From NCBI GenBank assembly GCA_001599295.1, contig BCGN01000007.1:919791-983790 (forward strand): a stretch of DNA of 64,000 nt, written 5' to 3'. The position numbers were made by a program, and so were the translations under genes. Within the stretch, counting starts at the first letter, position 1; each line of letters starts with the position of its first letter. Positions 11,542-22,600 of the stretch are shown piece by piece. Below the pieces are notes generated by a model that was not told the DNA's origin, ran no database searches, and worked only from the letters and a program-made list of their open reading frames with translations. The stretch comes from Sporopachydermia quercuum (taxonomy: Eukaryota; Ascomycota; Sporopachydermiomycetes; Sporopachydermiales; Sporopachydermiaceae).

Positions 11542-13162
11542 GTATGTCACTATTTGCTACGGCAATAGGAAACAGGAAAAGGAAACAGAATCATAGGAGA
11601 CTGTACAAAATGCAGTTGCAGTGCTTGAAGATATTTTGAAAGGATCCACGACCTGATATGGACATTGATGGCGATAAAGTGTTGAGGGAAACAGGCGAGC
11701 TAATGCTACTGCTAGTAGTACTATTGGTTAACTGTAGTACTATTGATTAACTGCTACAGATATCAGTGAAAGCAGCATTCCATCTACCATGAGCCCTAAC
11801 TGGAAGTTCAGATGTATCTGTTTTAACGTGTAAGTGCCAAAGAAGATGCTGACGTTTCATCATCAGTGTATCAGCAATCACAGTGTATTACTTCCTTCGA
11901 TCCGTCATGGTTCATCAAGCAACCAAAAGAGTCTTTCTTTTCTCTCTCAGAACAATATTCAGTACCAGATATTTCCGTTTTATAAAGTGTATTCACTGGA
12001 AGTCATTGAACTCTGCTGACAGTAATTTAGTCGAAAAGAGGAAGACGAAGAAACACATCAATAAGTTGATGATCAGCTAGTTGTGTTTATCCGAGCTCTA
12101 CTTGTTAAATCCTACATAGATGTCCGCAATTTGGCGGCAACGTTGATTTCAGTATGATTATATGATAGAGGGTAACCTATTCTTATAATGCTAGCTGTTA
12201 GGACAGAATATGTAGGAGAAATCGTTGGTTTCGTTTGATGGCTTGGTGAGAGCTTTACCTATTCTGCCGTTGGTGTCAACACTCATAAGCATTATATTCC
12301 AACGACTTAGAGTCTCTTCCAGCCTTTCATTTATAATGAAAAACATCGAGGGAAGAAAGCAATAACATAATTAATAATTAGAAGATCAGTTTGTTTCTTT
12401 GTTTTGTTTCTAATGAAGGCTGACGGCGTGAAATAGCATACTCCTTTGTATGCTTCAGTTTTGCTGCTAATTTGCTGCTAGTCAGTATATACTTATGTAT
12501 CAGTCTGTAGACAGATGATGTACATCTTTTTCATATGTTTCAAATAATCATATGCAGTACTCAGTAGTGGCATATTTAACAGCAGGAGCATCGAATGGAG
12601 AGCGATCCAAAAGGTGATTTCGAGGGTCAAAAGCCAAGAATCACCAGTCTTTACTGGCCTATTCTTGAATGATATCATCAAATAGGTTAAGGGAACTAAC
12701 GGCCCAACGATAGCATCGGCACCAGAACTCCAGTCCTGAATACCAAAGGGATTGGTATACATAGAAGTATAACTGGAATAATGGGAAATCGGCTTAGCTT
12801 CCAAACAATCGTGCAAATCTACTGAACTTGACTTATTAAGCTTCAACTGCTGTTATCAGACTGCACTCTTTAGTCAGAAAGATGGAGGAAAGTCATAAAT
12901 AGAAATAACTAGTAAAATGCATTTTCTTTTCCTATCATTCATCGCTAGAATTAATATATAATTATTATAATTAAATTGGCATGATTATGGTAACTATGAT
13001 AATTATTACATTAAATGCTCGTGATCTCACTATCAGATAGTTCCCAGGTCTCCTACTACAGTGAACAGGCACCCGGACCGATTTCGCTGTGCCAGTTCTT
13101 TTCTTGTTTCTCGGCCGTTCTTATTCGGTTCACAATCACCACCCGGAAATGTATTAAAGGCA
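11542..13162. other. Convergent intergenic region, PEX10 / HEL2
   Basis: An unusually long gap (1.6 kb) between two 3' ends. A 117-codon minus-strand frame at 12493-12846 starts at TTG, not ATG, and has no family resemblance, so I do not call it a gene. The last 120 bases (from about 13040) already show the CpG-rich composition of HEL2; the rest is AT-rich. Confidence 0.5.
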
Positions 13163-15463
13163 CTAAATGCCCATATGCAATAGAATCTGTTTCTTCTGCT
13201 TTCTTTTCTTCTTTCCGTCGTTTCCCGTTCCACTATCGTTTCCGCTTTCAGTTCCGTTATCATCTCCGGCTCCGGTTGATTTGACCCACGGATTTCCTGC
13301 TGTTACAACCGGCTGCTTCACCACCGGCTGATACTTCTTGGTTTTCGCCAGAACAGGGAAGTCCGTATCAGATAACGAAGCCGAGGCCGACGGCCGGGTT
13401 TGATAGGCATAACCAGCTAATGAATTCAGGGAGGTTGTCGATGATGCAGTGGAAGAAGTAGAGGATCTGATATTGGACAAACTGCCGTAGCTGCCATAGC
13501 TGTTATTACTACTACTGCTAGCAGTATTAATGGTAGGATTAGCGCTAATGGTTCTACCCTTAGCGCTACCAACTGTCGACCAGTTGGATTTACTAGCGTT
13601 TGAAGCAGGTGTTTTCGTCGTTAAAGGTGCAGCTATCTTAATGGATTTCACTGGTTTCACGGCAGAAATCACACTTCTGGTATTCTTGCTTCCGCTTCCG
13701 CTTGATCTTAATGCAGGAAAATCAGCATCTCCAAGCCGAGCTTTCCCTGCTCTACCCGTAACAGGATTTATACTGCTGCTTCCGCTCTTATTACTCTGAG
13801 CGCGTCCTAATGACTGTAGAGAAGGAGCTGAAGAAGCAGCCGGGCCAGTTTTCTTCAAAGCAGGGAAATCATTCATACTAGGGACTCTGACACTGCCAGA
13901 AGTACCATAGGAGACTCTAGGAACACCTACATTTGTACCAGAAGAAGATCTGGATAAAGACGGGAACATTTCGGCAGCAGTAGTGGAAGAAGCCATCGAG
14001 ATCCGCATGATTTCATCAGAAATATCCTGCCTTTTGCTTGAACTCTGCGCGTATATTTCGCAGAGATCATGTAATAGTAATTCGATATCGGCTTCTTTGC
14101 TAGTAAATAATTGCCTATATTGGTCGACCAATTGCCGAGCTGTGGCTTTGCCGGCTTTGAAATCGGCATTGATTTTAGTGAATTCCTGGAAAGGAACTGT
14201 GGCGTAGTGTAGATAATGCTTGGCCCTTTCGTTCAACCTTCTTTGCCGAGTTTCCAGAGTATTAGCCTCCATTTCAGAGTTTAGATCCGTCAGCGAGTTA
14301 TTCACGGAAGACATATCCATAGTAGAAAGCCGAGATCGGAATCTTCCCGAGTTTGCACCAGAATGGTTATCCGATCCGAAACCTGGCATATCCGTGGCAG
14401 CCACAGTGAGTAATTTGCTAGACATTCCGTGTTCCGTTACCCGATGAGCTTGTAAATCAAACTCTGTCTCAAACACGACAAATTTCTTATCCAAACACGA
14501 TTGCGCAGTACAAGCAAAATGTTTTGACTTAAAATGCTGGAATAACTCGTCATAATCTCGGTAAAAATTCTTAATACCCTGGTTCCGCTCCCGAGCGCAG
14601 ATATGACATTTCTCATGTCGATCCCGCATATGCACATATAATTCATCATCAGAATAGAACATGGAATCGCAAAAGGGACACGTCGGATGTCCTGGGAACC
14701 CTTCGGAATCCCCGCGGACCTGATGGATATTCAATTGCTTACCATTATACAGTTTGAGCTCCCGAGGAAATGAATGCTTGAACTTGGCACATAGTAAACA
14801 GTACATTTTATAATGAACTTTCTTCACGTGTTTGCTGAGATCCTGAAAAGTGGAGAAAATCTTGCCGCAGCTTTGGAAAGGACATTTGTTTTCTAATAGT
14901 TGAAAAGTAGCATCGTAAGCGTTGTGGGAGCTGAAATCTATTCCGTACTCATCGTCCCGAACGGCAAATTCCTCGGGATAGAAATCCGAGTATTGTTTAT
15001 CCGTGCCGAGCTTGACGTCAAAAATGACCACCCGTTCGTTTTCGGTCCGGCAAATAAGACAGTTCTTTTTCTTATAAAGAGCTCTCATGCGAAAAGTGCA
15101 GGTGTGGCATGTCATATGGTTGCATTGTGAGATGGCGCAGTATTTCAGTTTGCTGACGCAAATAATACAAGTTTCATCGGATGTATCTACATCGGCTAAC
15201 GGTACGGCAGTAGATGCAGATGTGGATGTAAGTTCGGTTCGTTCGGCTGTAGATTCGGAACCAGAACCAGAATTTCCGTTCATATCCGAGTTCGCCTTGC
15301 TGTCGGATTGTCTATCTGAAGATCTTCCGTTAGGCACGCCATGTTTAGACTTGTTGTTGTTGCCGTTCCGTTTGTTCCGAGATTGGGATTTTCCCCGTGA
15401 GTCGGAAGCAGTAGGGGAAGCAGTAGAATTGTCGGCAACAATATTTGTAGAAAAATCAGCCAT
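13163..15463 (-). CDS. HEL2: RING/C2H2 ubiquitin ligase HEL2 (ZNF598 family)
   Basis: A 766-residue protein. The RING finger starts at about residue 99 (CIIC, CNHMTCHTC, CLIC), after a Ser/Asn-rich N-terminus. C2H2-type fingers follow in the order typical of Hel2/ZNF598: CPFQSCGKIF...HVKKVH, CLLC, CPFCDSMF...HMRDRH and CHICARER. The C-terminal half is Ser/Gly/Thr-rich with repeated short (D/N)FPAL-type motifs (NDFPALK, ADFPALR, TDFPVLA), and the protein ends KKRKQKKQILLHMGI. Hel2 senses collided ribosomes and ubiquitinates uS10, triggering ribosome quality control and no-go decay. I chose ATG 15463 (MADFST); an in-frame ATG at 15535 would add 24 residues. The gene is rich in CpG-containing codons compared with PEX10 next door. 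Confidence 0.95.
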   Translation of the reverse strand: MADFSTNIVADNSTASPTASDSRGKSQSRNKRNGNNNKSKHGVPNGRSSDRQSDSKANSDMNGNSGSGSESTAERTELTSTSASTAVPLADVDTSDETCIICVSKLKYCAISQCNHMTCHTCTFRMRALYKKKNCLICRTENERVVIFDVKLGTDKQYSDFYPEEFAVRDDEYGIDFSSHNAYDATFQLLENKCPFQSCGKIFSTFQDLSKHVKKVHYKMYCLLCAKFKHSFPRELKLYNGKQLNIHQVRGDSEGFPGHPTCPFCDSMFYSDDELYVHMRDRHEKCHICARERNQGIKNFYRDYDELFQHFKSKHFACTAQSCLDKKFVVFETEFDLQAHRVTEHGMSSKLLTVAATDMPGFGSDNHSGANSGRFRSRLSTMDMSSVNNSLTDLNSEMEANTLETRQRRLNERAKHYLHYATVPFQEFTKINADFKAGKATARQLVDQYRQLFTSKEADIELLLHDLCEIYAQSSSKRQDISDEIMRISMASSTTAAEMFPSLSRSSSGTNVGVPRVSYGTSGSVRVPSMNDFPALKKTGPAASSAPSLQSLGRAQSNKSGSSSINPVTGRAGKARLGDADFPALRSSGSGSKNTRSVISAVKPVKSIKIAAPLTTKTPASNASKSNWSTVGSAKGRTISANPTINTASSSSNNSYGSYGSLSNIRSSTSSTASSTTSLNSLAGYAYQTRPSASASLSDTDFPVLAKTKKYQPVVKQPVVTAGNPWVKSTGAGDDNGTESGNDSGTGNDGKKKRKQKKQILLHMGI

Positions 15464-16351
15464 TTTACTTTGCAGGACAATTTCGTAATAATTTCGTGTT
15501 TGTACAGAATTTTCTTTTCTTAATAGGAAAGTCATAAGACACAGACACGAAAAACTATATAGCGAGAAAACGTAAAATAGCGCACAGTGCGTCTAATTGC
15601 TGTCTACTACTTATAAGCAAGATATGTTTTCTACTATTATGTTAGCGAAAAGACAGAATCATGTTTATGTATTGCCAAAAAGCTCGTTGAAGATCCAGGC
15701 AAATGAAAATTCACTGACTAAAAAAAAAAAGATTGTGTTTTGATGAAACAAAATAACGGAAATGATAATTGAGAACTTGCAATGTGTGGGTAAGTCTGGA
15801 GATGAAATGAAGGACTGATACACAGGGTTTGATACATGATTAAGAAAGAATTCTACATAATAAAATAAACTTACTCTAAATGATAACATATTTTTGCAAT
15901 TGAGGATTTTCTGTAAGAATTTCTACCCTCATTCAGTGTATCTCTTCTTTTCCGTCTCCTCTCTGCTTTCGTCATTTATCTTACTTTTAATCTCCGTTTT
16001 CTTTTATTACGGAAATGATAGAAACGTTTTTGTCACATGTTTCCATATTGGGTATTTACAACCTTCAATCAACCCAAAATAGTCCGCCTTGCCAGATGGA
16101 AATCGGAAACAATATGCAACTCAATAATAATCTCCGCCCCTCCTAACATAGTGTCCGAGATTTCCTGTATTATCTCCATTATTCCGTATTGTCTTTCTCG
16201 CACTTAAATCAAGTCTTCCTCGGCATTCACTCCGTCTTTATTTCTCGGATATTCTTTATAAATTCGGAAATTTTCACTATTGACCATAATTCTCAGACTT
16301 GATTAATCTAGTTTCAAAATATTGTAGCTTTTTCCTTGATTGTCACCTAAA
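15464..16351. other. Divergent intergenic region, HEL2 / GEP4
   Basis: About 0.9 kb serving as promoter for both genes. It contains a poly-A run at about 15721-15730, a weak box C/D-like element at 15734-15824, and a CpG-richer stretch at about 15900-16280. Confidence 0.5.
15734..15824 (+). ncRNA. Possible orphan box C/D snoRNA (weak)
   Basis: A C box TGATGA (15741-15746) and a D box CTGA (15815-15818) about 70 nt apart are flanked by TGTGT on the left and ACACA on the right, able to form a 5-bp terminal stem. I found no guide match to rRNA upstream of the D box, so this may be chance. Compare the much stronger candidate in the GEP4 intron. Confidence 0.25.
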
Positions 16352-18095
16352 ATGAACGTAAGTGCAACAGTCAATGTCTTTAGACTGCTGTTCAATCCTT
16401 CATTGGCCATTCCTCATTTAACGGTATCATCGTTTGATAAAATCCCAATTCCTGTGACAATTCCTGCTCACCTGAATAAGGGAATTAATGGCGATTATGC
16501 GAATGAAAAGGATGAGTTGCGAATTACTAGAAATATCAAGGTATTGGTCTTAGATAAGGATAACTGTTTTGCATATCCACATGATGACAAAGTGTGGCCA
16601 GCTTATGAGGTATGTACTGATTGATTGGAGAAAAAGGAAGAATAGTAAATGGTATAAACTGGAATGCCCAAGAGGAAATGACGCAAAAAATCATAAGTCA
16701 GGGAATATTAGTAGGAATGTGGGGAATTGGAATGTATGAATTGTATGAAATGATGGAACCAAAATGGTAGAATCAAAGAGATAGCAGGGACAACCATTAT
16801 TTGATATGATCTTGTACTATTGCAAAGCAGTTCTTAGTACTGTGGCTATTATTGTTATTATTACTTTTATTGCTGCAAGTATTAATATGCTTATGTTTAC
16901 TATTCCTAATAGCTCTTACTGTAATTGCTATCACTCGGTTAATTCTGTCATTTGATAATGACAGAATTGAATTCAAATTTTAGGCAAATTGCTATAAAAT
17001 CTAGCAGCAGCGAGTATTCTGTTTATTAGAAAATATTTTGACATCACGATATCAAATGATATTGTAGCTGAAGGCAAGTCATCATATTTCAATAAAGAGA
17101 GTCATTCAACTCCAAGAAGCATGAAATCATTCTGAAAATAGACATGATAAATGGTTGATGGCAGGAATTCAACAACCAGATTAGTTTTAGAAGACTGGCG
17201 ATAAATGAATGGTACTATTTGAATTATAGTAATAAGAACTGCCGATATTGATGATAGCAATATATAATAAAAGAGCAAACCATAGGGGTTGAGAGGGAAT
17301 GATGTTTCCTTTGGTATCGAAATAGCAAATCACTGTTTTTGATATGCTCTGAAATATTGGGACTTCTGTTGATTGTACTGGCTTTGTTTTACTGTTGATG
17401 TTATCATTGATTATCGCTTTCTTGTTGCTTTGTCGTTCTTTCTATAGTCATTCTGGCGGAAGTTGTTCATTTGCACAATCAATGTATTATTTCCATTATT
17501 TCCATTATTTTCTCCGAGTTTTTGTTATAGTATCCTCACTTGCGCTTATTATGTCCGCTTTGTGGTTCATGCTATCCGATATTTGCTCCATCTTCTCCGG
17601 TTTATCTTGTATCTACCAGGTTCTTCTTATCTTTCTTAGCCCTCTTACCCCTCGTTACTAACACTCTTTTAGTCCTACTTCTCATCCCTGAAATCTCATT
17701 ATACCCCGCAAAGACTCCTCATTGTTTCAAACTCAGCAGGAACAAATGACGACCCAAACCATTCCCAAGCATTAGCACTGGAGCAATCAACAGGCATTCC
17801 TGTTCTGAGGCACTCGACAAAAAAACCCGGCTGTTATAAAGACATAATTGAATATTTTAAAACTCGGGGTATGATTGAAGATGCCAGTGAAATAGGCATA
17901 ATTGGAGATCGGTTATTTACGGATGTGTTGATGGCTAATATGATGGGTGCATGGAGCATTTGGGTTCGGGACGGAGTTAAAGTTTCAGAGAGTTTGATAT
18001 GTAAGTTTGAGCGGTCCTATGCGGGCTGGTGGAGTTCGCGAGGGGTCAAGGCTCCGGTTCCGGTTTCCGGAAGTTCCGGTTCGCGAAGAACATAA
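16352..18095 (+). CDS. GEP4: Mitochondrial phosphatidylglycerophosphatase GEP4 (two exons)
   Basis: Exon 1 is 16352-16609 and exon 2 is 17673-18095, giving 226 aa. The intron of 1063 nt starts GTATGT and ends TTACTAACACTCTTTTAG; the phase-0 join reads WPAYE|SYFSSLK. Family motifs are present: VLDKDN (HAD nucleophile motif), VSNSAG, the KPGC lysine motif, and GDRLFTDVLMANMMG. Gep4 dephosphorylates phosphatidylglycerophosphate to phosphatidylglycerol, the cardiolipin precursor, in the mitochondrial inner membrane. S. cerevisiae Gep4 is about 185 aa; homology runs to about CKFERSY and a tail rich in Gly, Ser, Pro and Arg follows. The intron probably carries a box C/D snoRNA. The gene is convergent with TRA1. 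Confidence 0.94.
17242..17360 (+). ncRNA. Candidate intronic box C/D snoRNA targeting the 5' end of 25S rRNA
   Basis: Lies inside the GEP4 intron, same strand. The C box TGATGA (17249-17254) and D box CTGA (17349-17352) are closed by a 7-bp terminal stem (CCGATAT 17242-17248 with ATATTGG 17354-17360, one G-U pair). Internal boxes look like D' TTGA (17289-17292) and C' TGATGT (17300-17305). The 10 nt directly against the D box, TTGATATGCT (17339-17348), are exactly complementary to AGCATATCAA, the conserved 5'-end segment of fungal 25S rRNA where the standard D1/D2 forward primer anneals. By the D+5 rule the target is the first U of GCAUAUC. I found no match for the D' guide. Being intronic would explain why this intron is so long. 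Confidence 0.7.
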
Positions 18096-19660
18096 ACTGT
18101 GCCGGAACAGAACGGAGCAGAGCGGAAATTGGAGTAATGGCTTGGTAAAGGTTCTTCTAAGGTTGACTTCCGCAGTGTTTGTGAGATTTGGACAAATGCG
18201 GGATATAAGTCGATAAACGGATAAACGGCTCTAATTGTGTGCCGAAATGCACTGGAAGGCGATGTAATTAAAATTAATTTGCTCCGAACAGTAGAGTTCC
18301 TGATATCGGATATCATACTTATGATGGAATGACAACACCGAGACAAAGCGGAAATAACATAGGGACTCTAAGCCGAGGATTTTCCCTTTTTAAGGTTGAT
18401 TTACTCAAAAAGGAATATTACCGAGATATCGACAAAAGAGTTTTCCTTAAATGAAACAAATTTCAGATTATTGTAGGGTTTTTCTGCGATCATTCTCCGA
18501 TTGTTCTCCGGTTAATCCTAACCGGGATTAGTAACGATGAAGGTCATGATGAAGGTCGATCTGAAAAAGATTCATTCTCACAGAACTGGAAAATATGGAA
18601 AACTCACTTCTTTATTCCTAAACAATTGCCTTGGAAGGTCTTTGAAAGCGGCTACTGTTAATTCAACTCCATCATTGCATTATATATCCTATAAGCTTAT
18701 GGTTATATAACTATTCTATAAATGGAGCATTTATCAACTACATAACTTACGATGAATCCGACGATAATGCCACAATAGATTGCATTNATCATTGCAATCA
18801 AGCAGTCAAATACCAAACGAATAAAACACTTTACAATAATTAATGGCCAATTAGATATTTACACATTCACATATTTACATTTTACATATTACATCTTACA
18901 TACTGTTGTATATCTAATTATCAAATTATCAATAGTATTTGTTATTTGCTACAATTAATGAACAGTATTCGTTCAATTGTTACTTTATGTTTTGTTGCTC
19001 GTGGCACCATTTACTTACATTAATGACATTAATTATTACAACGAAGTACATTACACACCAATCACATATATGAATACCACAATAAGTAATTATTGTCACT
19101 CACATTAATTAGCCCGAATCACAAATTACACTAACTAGCTACATTAATTAGTTTTTGCATAGCATTTATAAAACAATACAATACAATTATTCTAATAAAT
19201 ACAGTTTAAATATAATAAAATAAAATAATAGCATGAAACAAACGATAAATAAGAAATAAATAATAACATGAATGACATAAGTAACAATGCATTTTAGTGT
19301 CAATTCTTAATACTAAGAACAAACAAAACAATCATAGAAATAAGCAGAAATTCAATCAAATCTCATCAGTAATCTAATATTTCCTTCCTTCCTCTTATTT
19401 GTTGGCATAAATGATTTTTGCTGCAACGATAATCCTATCCTCATTAACATAAATAGCATAAATTGACGATAATTGACTATAACAAGCGTGGGCAACTATC
19501 AGCATGAACGCAACAAGTATTATCAGAGAATAAAACCACTTTTATGTTGATTATCAAATGCATAAAACGGCAAATTATAACCAGTTAAATGAAAGAAAAA
19601 ACAACCATTTCCAAGATTATATGTACCTTCTCAGAAATATTGAACGTTTTCTTTCCTATC
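18096..19660. other. Convergent intergenic region, GEP4 / TRA1
   Basis: Two parts: 18096 to about 18570 is CpG-rich like GEP4 exon 2, while 18600-19660 is strongly AT-rich with TTAAT/ACATT-type runs. No gene or RNA recognised. Confidence 0.5.
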
Positions 19661-22600
19661 CTACAAAAATGGCATCCACAACGCATCGGCCATTGCCAAA
19701 TTGCGGGAATTCGTAGCTTGGGAGATTAACTCCAAAACGGTTTGATTGGCAACATTTCCATTACCGCTGCTCACATGACCAACTGCTGAAACCTTCTTGA
19801 GGACCAAATCACAGTTAATTCTCACCAATTCTCTCAACTGCGCGTCTTGGGCACTTGCTCTATGGGTTTGCGTAAACCAGGAGATTATTTCGTCCCGGAT
19901 AAATAAGCTGAGGAACTGCTCGATTTCAAATTCCGGAGGAGATAAGCATCTTCCTAAGGTGAACATGAAAACGGAGAAGATACCTTGCATTCCCGAAGTG
20001 CCCATTAAGGTTTGCAGGTTAGGAGTTAACCGGAACGGTACAGGTTCCATGTTGGTAAAAACAGGGGGTCCGTTCCGAGCTTGGGCGGAAATGCACGGCA
20101 GCATATCCGAGACCCAGCAGTCACCTGATTTCTCGTCAATATGGATTTTCAAAGGATGCCGAGCCACAATGGATAATAAAAACGTGGCGAAGGCAACTGT
20201 GGCGTACTGAGACGTGAATTGTTTTCGGAATAGCCAGAAATCTTCAAAACTGCGGAAACGATCCATGAAATAGTCCCGAACTGTAGTTTGAGGTACAAGC
20301 AACGCCTGAATAGCGGAAAGGATCTCGACTCGGATGCTTGCCACGTCTGGTTTCGGTAATCTAGGGTCAAATGCAGCCCGGAGCTTTTCAACCGACATCA
20401 CAAACGGCTCATCTCGGTCCCGATTAGTAGCTCGGCACCGGTCTTCGTATATATTCTGCAGAGTAGTGAAATCAGGCGAATCCGAGACAACCCGGATATG
20501 CGGAGACAGCGGAATAGCAATCGGTACACTAAACTGTAAGTTTCGCTTCCGAGACTCGCACTGAGTGTCCAGCGTGTCGTTAAACACTCGGAACAGCTGC
20601 AAAACGCGTTCTTCTCGTCGGCAATGCCGAGCTGCGGGAAACTGAACTGCCAGTGGATGAATTGAACCGTCGTGGCCCCGAATGGTAAGCCGTTTGTAAC
20701 AGGCGTTAGGTCCTCGCACAAGCCCAACTTGAGGCATAAACCGCTCAATCTTAATAAAATGGGCATTAGTGTCCTTGTTGAGTAAGTACTGGCCTGGGAC
20801 CTCGATATCCTCGAATTTCTGATGATGGAATTCCGACAAATGCGGGCATAGACTTTCCAGATTCAGTTTATGGTTCCGACGGTCCAACCGAGCCTCTAAC
20901 TTGCTGCGCCACACCCGAAGTTTCCGGGTATACATTTCCAACCTGGGCTTCGGCTTCAGCAAATCCTCTTCAAACGCTGTTTTCAGATGCTTCGGAAGCA
21001 CTGTGTCGGCAAACCGCATCACATTCGCTTCCGTTGCCGCCGGTAACACCGAATCTTCGCGAGGATTTGGCGACCGGCTCGTATAATGAATAGCATCATT
21101 AAGCAAAGCCACCACAAGCCGGTACGCGTCTTCGTCGGAAGAGCATTTGAACCTTAAGCTTATTTGGTCCACCATTGACTCTAAAGAGAGAGCTAAGAGC
21201 GGGAAAGCCGTTTTAAGTATACCCATAATTTCCTCCACGTATTCCCACGGTTGTCTTGATGCCGAATTGGGGTTATTACCCGTCGTACTCTGGCCGGACT
21301 GCGGTTGGGTCTGGGTTAGCGATTGCGGAGACGATGCGGGGCCCGAATTTCCTGGGTTATTTCCGGAGTTATTGTTTCCGGAGTTGGCATTTCCGGAATT
21401 ACCCGCTCCCGAATTGGCATTATTGGCCCGCTGCTGTGCCACATTCAGCGCCTGGCGTTGAATCACAGCGTAATCCTCTTTAGTTGTCCGCAATTGGAAA
21501 TGCAGAGCCTGTGGATATGCCTTGGCTATCCGAATTAGGACATGCCGCACCAGCCGGGCCTCTTTATGCGACAATGACGTCAACAGCTGCGGAATAAACG
21601 TCGTCCAATACCAAACGGGAGTTTCCCCGCGGAAAGACTCAAAAGCATAGGCTAACGATCCCTTTGCGTCATCCAAGGAGATGAACCATAGAATACGGCT
21701 TAGCAGTCGGCGTGTTTTGCCGCTTTTGTACAGTCCGGCCGCTTGCAAATAGCAAGAAATGGCCGAATTACCCGCTGCGTAGTCATTAGGGTTTTCCTTG
21801 AACCGTTTGTCGTTAAAAAAGCCCCACTCGGCCCAGGCTTTAGCCAAATTGAGATCGATTTGTACTGCGGTGGCAAAAGCTTGGTTAGCTTCGTCTGGCT
21901 GGCCCAATTTTGCAAGAAACATACCCTTTAGGGTGAAAAACTCCGCCTTTTGGGGCGCAGCAAAATACACTAAATTGGTATTGCTAATAACGTCCAATCC
22001 GGTGTGTAACTCAGCCGCATTATTATAGTGGCATTCTGCCTGTTCTCGGAGCTTTAAAAACGCCTCCTGGATTTCTATGTTGGGTAAAGTGTAGATTTTC
22101 GTCAGTTGCGCCACACACACTTCGGGCATTCCGTGCTTCCGCGCCACATGGGCAAACCGGTTGATTACCCAGGCAATTTCATGATACCCGCGGAACGCAT
22201 GCGAGTTATTAGCCGCGGCTCCTCCGGCTCCGTTGCCTGATCCAGCTCCACCGGCGCCATTTCCTGCTCCGCCGGCCCCGCCGGCTTGTAAAGCGGGGAT
22301 AAACTGCATGTAAACCTTATTCACGACGCCAAACGCATGCTGCCGCCATGTGACCAAATCGTTCCACAAATTTATGTCCTCGTACAAATTAGGCAACCGT
22401 TCCCGCCACGCTTGAAGTACCCGTTTCAGCTCTTGCGATTTCGCCTCCAGATTAGTCGCGGTTGTAGTTCCCAATGTAGTATAAACTTGCGAAGCCTCCA
22501 TAAACTCCACATACTGCTGAAACACGTGCAGCAAAGGCACATGAGCCTGCATCATCCGGGCAGGGAGAACCTGCCATTTCCGCAGCGCAAGCTGAATACC

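Noticed and set aside
12493-12846. 117-codon minus-strand frame between PEX10 and HEL2
   Set aside because: It begins with TTG rather than ATG, has no homology that I can see, and no splice signals to extend it.
18001-18010. GTAAGT inside GEP4 exon 2 as a possible second donor
   Set aside because: The unspliced text CKFERSY lines up with the Gep4 C-terminal SKFEKKLY, so reading through keeps the homology.
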